Below, piece after piece: positions 57,149-64,000 of a stretch of DNA of 64,000 nt (within the stretch, counting starts at the first letter, position 1; each line of letters begins with the position of its first letter). The stretch covers positions 31,422,409 to 31,486,408 of the forward strand of contig NC_060065.1 in NCBI RefSeq assembly GCF_020283565.1. The letters run 5' to 3'. The position numbers and the translations under genes were made by a program. The DNA comes from Trifolium pratense. Its lineage: Eukaryota; Streptophyta; Magnoliopsida; Fabales; Fabaceae. The notes under the pieces are model-generated. The model made no database searches and had not been told where the DNA came from. It saw nothing but the letters and a program-made list of their open reading frames with translations.

Positions 57149-57288
57149 TTATTTGTCAAGTAGCCTGGTGGATACACTTTCATGTATTTAAATATGGAGA
57201 AATGTGGAATTCGGGGTTCGAACACCGGTCACTCCAATAATATCTCTGATAGGCTGATAACTACAATTTGAGTTATACTTATGGGACA
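57149..57288 (+). mobile_element. tRNA-derived SINE of a second family
   Basis: Flanked by the 12 bp duplication CTTATTGAATTT (57137-57148 and 57289-57300). It has a box A-like TAGCCTGGTGGATACAC and a box B GGGGTTCGAACACC, spaced about 45 bp apart. The body differs from the SINEs at 35917 and 61276. Confidence 0.78.
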
Positions 57289-57300
57289 CTTATTGAATTT

Positions 57301-58434
57301 ATTTATTTTGTTGTTATTATATTATTGAAAACATAAAATTTAGATCAGGGGATGCTGTTTTTCTTTAAGATGGGGGGATGAGTTGTTGCTTGTTACATTA
57401 TTTTTTTTTAATTAATTGGGATGAGTTGTTACATTTTACAAATGGTGCGTGTTGCATTAATTAATGGTGCTTGTGTTAGTCTAAGTGTCTAACTATGGAT
57501 GTATTTTTAAAAATTTTCCACTCACTCATTTTTTATTTTTAGCACTGGCTTTTCTCTCTTGGTCATATCGATTTATTATTAATTTAATCAATTGGGATTA
57601 CTTTTTGGTACAGCCTCCCAAAGAGACTAAGTATTGAAGTGTGTGTATATATATAATATTAGTCTCTTTTATTTGTTTAATTCATTATTTCCTAACAATT
57701 TATGAATGGATAAATATTAGGAGTATCATATACTTTTTTGAAGAAAAGTAAATAAAAACAAGAAATTTGAAATTAAAGTAAACGCCTCTAAAATTTCTTT
57801 GTTGTAATAATTAGTGTATTTTCTATTTTGTACATTTTTTTCATCAAACTCTTACAGAAATTGATGACCTCTGCAACCTTTCATTTCATAGAATGTATGT
57901 ATTGTAGAGTGTTCTCATTGTAATCCTGGGTTAGACAATATTGTTAATAATAAATTATAGTTATATAAAAAAAATACTCTTACCGAAATTGATTTATGTT
58001 TTTTCACAATTTTAGATAGAAACATGTACGCATCTAAAGTTGTGACACAACACATTTAAGACAGGTTTGAATGTATTTTTTTTTTTTTTTTTCATTAGCA
58101 TTCGATTCACTGTTTAATTATACATAAATTATACATATTTAAATGTATGTAGACACAAATCAAACATATCAAGTGATTTCAACTCCTTTCGATCGACATA
58201 AATTATACATATTTAAATGTACGTAGACACTTTCCATAAAAAAAAAATAAATGTATGTAGACACAAATCAAACATATTTAAATGTAAATAATATACTCTA
58301 GTACTTGATAGTTTATAGTTTATGTTAATTGGTATTGGAATCTAAGAATATCCCAGGCATCATAGAAGGGTTGAGGTTGTTATTCAACTATACTTTCCCT
58401 TCTAAGATCAGAACACTTGATACATGTGTACATC
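57301..58434. other. Spacer with a duplicated block and short direct repeats
   Basis: 57300-57620 parallels 46730-47030, a block upstream of genes D and E. At 58120-58290 the words cataaattatacatatttaa and gtagacacaaatcaaacata are repeated two to three times. No gene. Confidence 0.6.
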
Positions 58435-58633
58435 GGATTTGGATTCTGTGCAGCTGATTGCAAGTAGTCAGTGAATTTGGACCGTCCGATCAAGATTAGA
58501 CGGCTCGAATTTTAAGATCAGATTTTAATTAAATTCGATCTTAAACTTTGGACTGTCTGAACTTGATCAGACGGACTGAATGTGGCCGACTGCACTGCAG
58601 TCACTAAATTCCTGACTGCACTGAACCCAAATC
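58435..58633. repeat. Foldback MITE-like element
   Basis: A near-complete palindrome centred at about 58530. GATTTGGATTCTGTGCAG at the left returns reversed at the right (CTGCACTGAACCCAAATC), and inner words GACCGTCCGATCAAG and CTTGATCAGACGGAC also pair. Possible 9 bp flanks are ATGTGTACA and ATGTATACA. Confidence 0.7.
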
Positions 58634-59659
58634 ATGTATACATCATATTCTATCTTATCCATGGCACATCTATCCTCAATAAGCCTTTGGAAGTCTTTGA
58701 TTAATTATAATCTAGCTAGACGACTTTTTTTTTTAGCTAAAACAAATATAAATTGTTAAAAGAGTTGTTAAACTGAGATGCTATGATATAAATAATATAT
58801 GACATATTTGGTAATTCTTGTCCTTTCAAGATCCCATCTACATCTCATTCAATATAGAAATAACGAAAGTAATTTAAAACAATATTGTATAAAAAGTTGA
58901 ATTACAACTGAAATTAGGGAAAAAAAAAATTTGAAAATAATCTCTAATTTTGACATTTTTAAAACCTAATGACAAAATTAGAGATGTATTTTTTTTTTGT
59001 CAATTATTTACATCTATAATTCAACTATTCTAGTAATTGTTGAATATTTAATTAAATTAACTTTTTTAAAATACAAATGAATTCCAAAACTAACAAGTTA
59101 ATGGGAACAACGCAATGGAAACCAACTAGTTTTCGTTTTAGTTTATTGTTTTCTTTTCTTTTTAGCTTCCTAACCAAAAGAAATAAAACTAACTAGTTAA
59201 TTATCTAACTTTAATTGGTCCAATTGTTATCTCTGATTTCTAAGAGAATGGACCCTTAATTATAAAAAGAAAGAAAAAAGAATATATCCTAAAATTCAAA
59301 ATTCGATTGCAAGATAACTAAAATTTGACAAAAAATTGTTTCATTTAATAATTGAATTCGAATTATTCTAAATAATTCTTTTTTAAATTAAACCTGTTAA
59401 CTACTTCAGTCAAATGTTTCAGTTATTTTTTTTTTAGATATACACTATCATATTAAAGGAAAGAGATAGCTTTTTATTGGTAAAGAGAAAGAGATAGCTT
59501 TATATATTATATACAAGATGTGTCTAACAAGTTTAGGATTTTATGAAAATATCCCTTCAAACCTTTAGCTCCATTATAAAAAAAAAAATTAAAAAAAAAA
59601 AAAAAAACCTTCCCAATAATACCGTACTTTTTACAAAATATTTGTATTTATATTAAATA
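58634..59659. other. Spacer with a duplicated block
   Basis: 58690-58880 parallels 63665-63880 (ctagctagacgacttttt, aaactgagatgctatga, ccatctacatctcattcaat), shared upstream of genes E and F. The rest is AT-rich without a gene. Confidence 0.65.
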
Positions 59660-60770
59660 TAAACATGTCAGGTCGACCTATTAGACTTTGCAGGCTTTTT
59701 AATAGCTTAAGTCTGACCTATTTAAGTAAATAGACTATTTTCAAAGTCTAACCTTTTTAATAAACAGGTTAGGAAAAAAAAATGTATACCCCAACAATTA
59801 TCCCTCTACCTCCAACAAATAATAAAAAATACAGCTTATAAAAAAAATAAAAAATACCAATTTTAACCCTTTTAAAATTACACCTAATTCATCTTCACGA
59901 GTTTTCAGGTGTTTAAAGATTTGTGGAAAAAGTACCAAACCGGAAAGCTTCAGGAAAGTTTATGGCAAGCTTGTTGCTTTAAAACTTTCTCACAACATAT
60001 TCAATCAACTTGAAATCCCAATTTGCAAAACATAAGATTGGAATATAACTATTGCGGAAGGAAAAAAGAGATGAAGAATTGGTCAACCTATGTTCGAAGA
60101 AAAATGCTAGCAACACACTCTTTAACAAACACACTCCAACATACTCTCTTTTATTGGTTGAAATTCACATGGGTCCCATAAAAAAATGTGGACCCATATA
60201 ACTTTTATGGGACCCATATAAATTTTAACCAATAGAAGAAAGTGTGTTAGAGTGTGTTTGTTAAAGAATGTGTTGCTAGCACTCCTCATGTTCGAAACAT
60301 AAGATTGGAATATAACTATATATTGTTTCATCATTCCTTGATTTATGCGTGTTTCAAATTTCTTCCTTTTTCCACTTTAATTGTATTTTGCAATTCAATT
60401 TCAACCCAAAATACAATTATTGTATTGTGATTTGCCACTAAGGTGGATGAACAACAAAGGGAAAATGGCCAACCCTCATGCAAACCGACTCCCTTTTGAC
60501 AAGTGATCCGGTAAAGGATTGTGAACCGGAAAAGTTTTCCGTGAATTTTTGTATACCGGAAAGGTTAAAATAAGTGTTCAGGTTTGAAAAACGGTGTAAT
60601 TTTTTATAAAAAGAAAAAAAAAAAAAAAAAAAAAGGGAGTAATTTTAAAAGGGTTAAAATTGATATTTTTTATTATTTGTTGGGATAGAAAGATAATTGT
60701 AGGGATAAAAAAAAATATTCACTGGTCAGACCAGACCAGATCCAAGGCCCTTATAGGCCGACATGACCTA
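59660..60770. repeat. Large degenerate inverted repeat element carrying a nested MULE MITE
   Basis: CAACAATTATCCCTCTACC..CAACAAATAATAAAAAAT at about 59790-59830 and AATTTTAACCCTTTTAAAAT near 59865 return reversed at 60640-60705. The outer ends (catgtcaggtcgacctatta and aggccgacatgacctatt) may be the termini. The interior has CCGGAAAG words and no coding sequence. Target duplication not recognised. Confidence 0.55.
60099..60287. mobile_element. MULE-type MITE (189 bp) nested in the inverted repeat
   Basis: A perfect 9 bp duplication ATGTTCGAA lies at 60090-60098 and 60288-60296. The ends are GAAAAATGCTAGCAACACAC and, reversed, GAGGAGTGCTAGCAACACAT. The arms extend through TGGGTCCCATAAAA, so the element is nearly all inverted repeat. 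Confidence 0.88.
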
Positions 60771-61259
60771 TTCCCAACCCAAATAAAAAGGCAATTTGTG
60801 GTTATATTCTATATACATCACAAAAGGCAATTCTGTGAATTTCACCATCGTGACTTAGTAGGGAGAAGATTGTCTCCCATGTCAAGTTTCTGTAGTAAAA
60901 TCCTTACCCTTATTTGTTTTTGTTTGCTAGTGGTTTAATTAAAAAAAAATAAAAGTGAAAGGTTGAGATCCACACTTTATTCTCTGCAGTGGAATTGTCA
61001 CTGGAGACAATACACTCCCGACTTAGTATGACATTTTTTTAAAATAAATATATAATATTAATATTTGACAACAAAAAAAAACATAGGTGGTAGTAACAGT
61101 GTTATTCTTAGTTTTCGTTAATTAGTCCTTCGTGATGTTTTTGGAATATTTTAATATTGATTTTTTTAAAATGTTTTTGGGACAGAGAGAAATCATAGGC
61201 ATATTGTAATTGGGTCTATCATCATCATATATATTATAAGAAGTGTCAACAGCTATTTC
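60771..61259. other. Spacer, downstream flank of broken copy F
   Basis: No gene. From about 61150 the sequence parallels the flank 400 bp behind gene D (41241 onward), marking the start of the copy F duplication unit. Confidence 0.6.
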
Positions 61260-61275
61260 AACTTCTTTTAATATT

Positions 61276-61388
61276 TTTTTTAAGTTAAATTAGTCCACTC
61301 AAATTGACACCGGAGATGATCGAACCTAAGACCTTAAGGAGGAACACACTTTCAGGTCCCAAGTCAATATCATTAAGTCAAGTGGATT
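61276..61388 (-). mobile_element. tRNA-derived SINE, copy 2
   Basis: A perfect 16 bp duplication AACTTCTTTTAATATT lies at 61260-61275 and 61389-61404, and the paralogous site near 41350 has the word once. On the minus strand: box A-like ACTTGACTTAATGATATTG, box B TAGGTTCGATC, and a tail ending in a run of A. Confidence 0.9.
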
Positions 61389-61459
61389 AACTTCTTTTAA
61401 TATTGATCTCATTAATTGGTGGCATACTAATATAAAGGTAGACTTATAAATTATAAAAA

Positions 61460-61490
61460 CTAGTCGGCTCCCCGTGCGTTGCACGGGGTT
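61460..61490 (-). mobile_element. Helitron 3' terminus (isolated)
   Basis: On the minus strand CCCCGTGC AAC GCACGGGG is followed by AGCCGACTAG and then T, the hairpin plus CTRR signature. The hairpin is like those at 39105 and 39690. No matching 5' end was found; LINE sequence begins right behind it. Confidence 0.75.
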
Positions 61491-62199
61491 TTGTGGAACG
61501 TCATTTATATGTCAATGTCAAGTCGTTTTATCAAGTTCTATTAGAAAATAGTCAGATAATTGTTTTGGATTCTAATGTGTTGACAACTATCAAACAACTT
61601 TGGAGGAATGATGCCCCGTCCAAACTTTTGGTTTTCGGTTGGCGGTTATTTCTGGATAGGTTACCTACGAGGTCAGCGCTTAACCGCAGAGGTATTTTGC
61701 TTAACCCGTGTGAGTGTGTGACTTGCCTTGCATATTTTGTTTTTTATCTCATGAGGATAGTGTCAACTTATTCTTCCATTGTCCTTTTAGTATAAGAATG
61801 TGGGATTTGGTGTGTAGTTGGATAGGAAAGAGTATTATAGCAGGGGCTGATGGATGGAATCATTTTAAGTTGTTTGGCGAGATGGTTAAGATGAAAAATA
61901 GTGAACGAATTAGTCATTTGATTTGGTTGGCTACAACGTGGAATATTTGGAAGCTTAGAAACGTGATTTTTCATGGAGCCATTCCAAATGCTTCTTCACT
62001 TTTAGATGACATCAAAGCTTTTTCATGGGCGTGGGTGAATGGTCGGTATGGGCATAAGTCTTGTATCTCTTTTTCTTTTTGGTGCCTAAATCCTTTGGCT
62101 TGTATTCAAAACATTTGATTACTTGTTTTGCTCTGTAAGGGATTGAGTACCCCATATACTCCCTTTCATCAATGTTAATCTTTGCTTATAAAAAAAAAA
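61491..62199 (+). mobile_element. 5'-truncated L1-like LINE inserted in copy F
   Basis: Frames 61493-61795 and 61714-62118 together encode VKSFYQVLL, KLLVFGWRLFLDRLPTRSAL, then LPCIFCFLSHEDSVNLFFHC (zf-RVT), and HLIWLATTWNIWKLRNVIFH. One frame change lies near 61715-61790. The 3' end GAGTACCCCATATACTCCC..TTTGCTTATA plus a run of A matches the LINE at 49733-50779. By comparison with 41418-41440, everything from 61460 to about 62199 is inserted sequence. No target duplication was recognised, so it may have arrived with the Helitron end. Confidence 0.82.
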
Positions 62200-62216
62200 A
62201 ACTTTTGTTTTAGGAA

Positions 62217-62526
62217 AAATGTATAACAAACTTAGACATTAAATTAGGTTGAAAGTAATAATTATTCAAGATTAGTATATTATCTCATCTGTAATTAAAA
62301 AGAGAAGCCATAAATTTGTAATTATTGTATGCAACCCTTATTATGCTAGTACAAAACTTATGATTTTATGTAAAACTTGTGCATATAAAATTTCTTTAAC
62401 AATGGAGTGCAATTGTGGACAAGTTTTGCTATAAAACAATGGATCAAGTTGTGCATTTGAGGAGAAGGGTAATCCTCCAAACACAACCACTACCCAACAG
62501 AGAGCTATGAGACTAAGGGAGTTCAT
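62217..62526 (-). pseudogene. Class III peroxidase pseudogene (copy F): exon 1 fragment and intron scrap
   Basis: The start exon reads MNSLSLIALCWVVVVFGGLP, then FSSNAQLDPLFYSKTCPQLH and SIVKEIL, very close to genes D and E. It loses homology at about 62388, before the distal His motif. 62221-62262 (atgtataacaaacttagaca) matches intron 2 of gene D at 43016. The flank before 61458 matches the region behind gene D. Thus the end of exon 1, intron 1, exon 2, exon 3, intron 3 and exon 4 are gone, and a LINE/Helitron block sits at the deletion. It cannot make a peroxidase but keeps an intact signal peptide and promoter. Confidence 0.92.
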
Positions 62527-62573
62527 TTTTAGTGTTTGAAACTGTTGCTTGACTTAGGCACAAGATGTGCCTT

Positions 62574-62581
62574 TATTTATA
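62574..62581 (-). promoter_or_regulatory. TATA box of pseudogene F
   Basis: The minus strand reads CCTATAAATAAAGGCACATC about 50 bp before the ATG at 62526, the same core as D and E although the gene is dead. Confidence 0.7.
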
Positions 62582-63230
62582 GGGTCATAACATGCAGACT
62601 ATGAGCTGGTAGTGATTTTTTTTTCATCACCGGTATCTGAGTTATCAGATCATCTAATTTGATTCGGAAGTCAGATTTGACATCAAATAATTTTAGTTTT
62701 TTCTGATTGCAGTTGCAGGAGATCGAACCATTCTTCTCCCTACCAAATCTATTGCCAAATCTAGCATCAATCGTCACAGTACTAACTAGCTGGTCGTGAC
62801 ATTTGATAATAATATAACATCGATAGTACTTTTTGGTAATTTTTTTTATATAATTAGTATAACATCAATATTTAAGATAGACTTGTAGATTAATAATCAT
62901 TAATCTAAATACTATGTCAAGTCTTCGAAAAATAATAAATAAATCACTTGTATTTTTATTTTATAAGCAAATAAATCACTTGTATAATTTAAGGTGACGT
63001 TATCGGCACGCAAGTGAAAGTCGTCAATTTAGTATATATTCTGAAGATTCAAAAAACAAAGCATAGATTCTGAATTTTGTCAAAAAAAAATTTCTGAATT
63101 CAAATCCTATAATGGGTGACTTTTTTTTAAAAGAAAACTCAATACCCGACTCAAGTACGGATTGATTCAAGGAACCAAACCCAACGTTCACTTGTGAAGG
63201 TTCATTTAAAAGTAGAAGTTTTTTTCTCTG
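62582..63230. other. Upstream region of copy F
   Basis: AT-rich with short direct repeats (aaataaatcacttgta, twice near 62937-62981). No gene recognised. Confidence 0.45.
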
Positions 63231-63340
63231 TATGAATTGGCCCACAAAAATTTACACTAGAGAGTCGAACCTGAAACATTAAAATGAGCACACTCCAAAA
63301 TCTCAAACTAACAGCACTAGATTAACCCAAGTGAGTTAGG
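63231..63340 (-). mobile_element. tRNA-derived SINE, copy 3 (degenerate)
   Basis: On the minus strand CTCACTTGGGTTAATCTAGTG, then box B CAGGTTCGACTC and GTGTAAATTTTTGTGGGCC follow the layout of the copies at 35917 and 61276. No target duplication found. Confidence 0.65.
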
Positions 63341-64000
63341 GGCATTATAACTTGATGAACGCTAACAACAATTTTTCTATTTTGGATTTATTTTTAAAGT
63401 TTGAGACTCACATTAATTTCAAAAAATTAGAGAGTAAGTATTAAAGACCGTGTCAAAAAGAGTGTTTCTCACGCTCCTTCAAATGCTATAAATTATGCTT
63501 CTAAAAATTATTCGAATTTATATTTTGAGGTAATTATTTTTATTTATTTTAAACGTTCAATATATAAAAAAAAATTAAATTTACAAAAATTAGTCTAAAA
63601 ATTGGCCGCCCGAGCAAGAGTATGAGCAACAATATATCTAATCTACTTTTAATATTTTATCCATGAAGTCTTTGATTATTACTAAGTAAAAGTCTAGCTA
63701 GACGACTTTTTTGTTTAAGCTAGAAGACAAAAAGAAATAGTTAAAAGAGCTGTTAAACTGAGATGCTACGACATAAATAATATTTATCATAGAAGTTTAA
63801 TAATTTCCTTCTAAAATAGCTCGTTATCTTGTCCTTTCAAGATCCCATCTGCATCTCATTGAATAGAAATAAGGAAAGGATATACAATGTACAATGTATG
63901 ATGAATTAATATTTAATTGAATTAATACAATTCATCAATTTTAACTACCATTTGTTTTTTCTCCATCTCAATAATTCAATTTAAAAGTTTAATTTCTCCT
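63341..64000. other. Spacer at the right end of the window
   Basis: No gene. 63665-63880 parallels 58690-58880. The tandem array may continue beyond the window. Confidence 0.55.

Noticed and set aside
57158..57235. A tRNA gene at the GGGGTTCGAACACC word
   Set aside because: The flanking 12 bp duplication and the non-tRNA body show a SINE.

Overview
The window looks like plant nuclear DNA, most likely from a legume and possibly a Medicago relative. It is very AT-rich. The genes have short exons with GT..AG introns, and the spacers are packed with plant transposon families. The organism is an inference from protein style and repeat content; no database was searched. The functional content is one tandem array of secreted class III (plant haem) peroxidase genes, all on the minus strand. 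Five copies look intact: A 6628-8221, B 19607-22298, C 31449-34994, D 41817-44918 and E 52097-53991. Each has the classical four-exon layout with exon 2 of 192 nt and exon 3 of 166 nt. Two copies are broken: copy 0 at 1-187 (exon 2 fused to exon 3, running off the window) and copy F at 62217-62526 (part of exon 1 plus an intron 2 scrap).

Each gene encodes a signal peptide, a mature protein starting at Gln, the distal Arg/His motif RLHFHDCFV, the proximal His in SGAHT(I/F)G, eight disulphide cysteines and a C-terminal extension. Homologous blocks also recur in the spacers: 17121-17400 with 25205-25470; 37190-37440 with 47630-47880; 46730-47030 with 57300-57620; 58690-58880 with 63665-63880. 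The array therefore arose by duplication of units several kb long, which then diverged mainly through different transposon insertions.

Layout of the rest. 1-6.6 kb: pseudogene, a CACTA miniature element, a 5'-truncated LINE with target duplications, an inverted duplication, and a 2.35 kb insertion behind gene A. 8.5-19.6 kb: a MITE, a Helitron, a 3.7 kb LINE with reverse transcriptase and RNase H, and two 1 kb hAT-like elements in inverted orientation. 22.8-31.0 kb: hAT and Tourist-like MITEs, a twin of the first MITE, and a complete but broken young Ty1-copia element (26590-31032). Gene C carries a 1.1 kb foldback element in intron 1, and gene D carries a TRIM in intron 2. 35-41 kb: a SINE, a TRIM, Helitron ends and a decayed LINE. 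45-51.5 kb: nested hAT-like elements and a LINE. 54-64 kb: a MITE, a Helitron, a LINE relic, hAT elements, SINEs, foldbacks and the ruins of copy F.

I found no tRNA or rRNA gene, no CRISPR array and no new gene system. The points most worth a second look are the mosaic exon 4 sequences (probable gene conversion), the in-frame exon fusion in copy 0, the foldback inside an intron of gene C, two MITEs differing at one base in 259, and hAT elements that carry a tRNA-like (pol III promoter-like) sequence.
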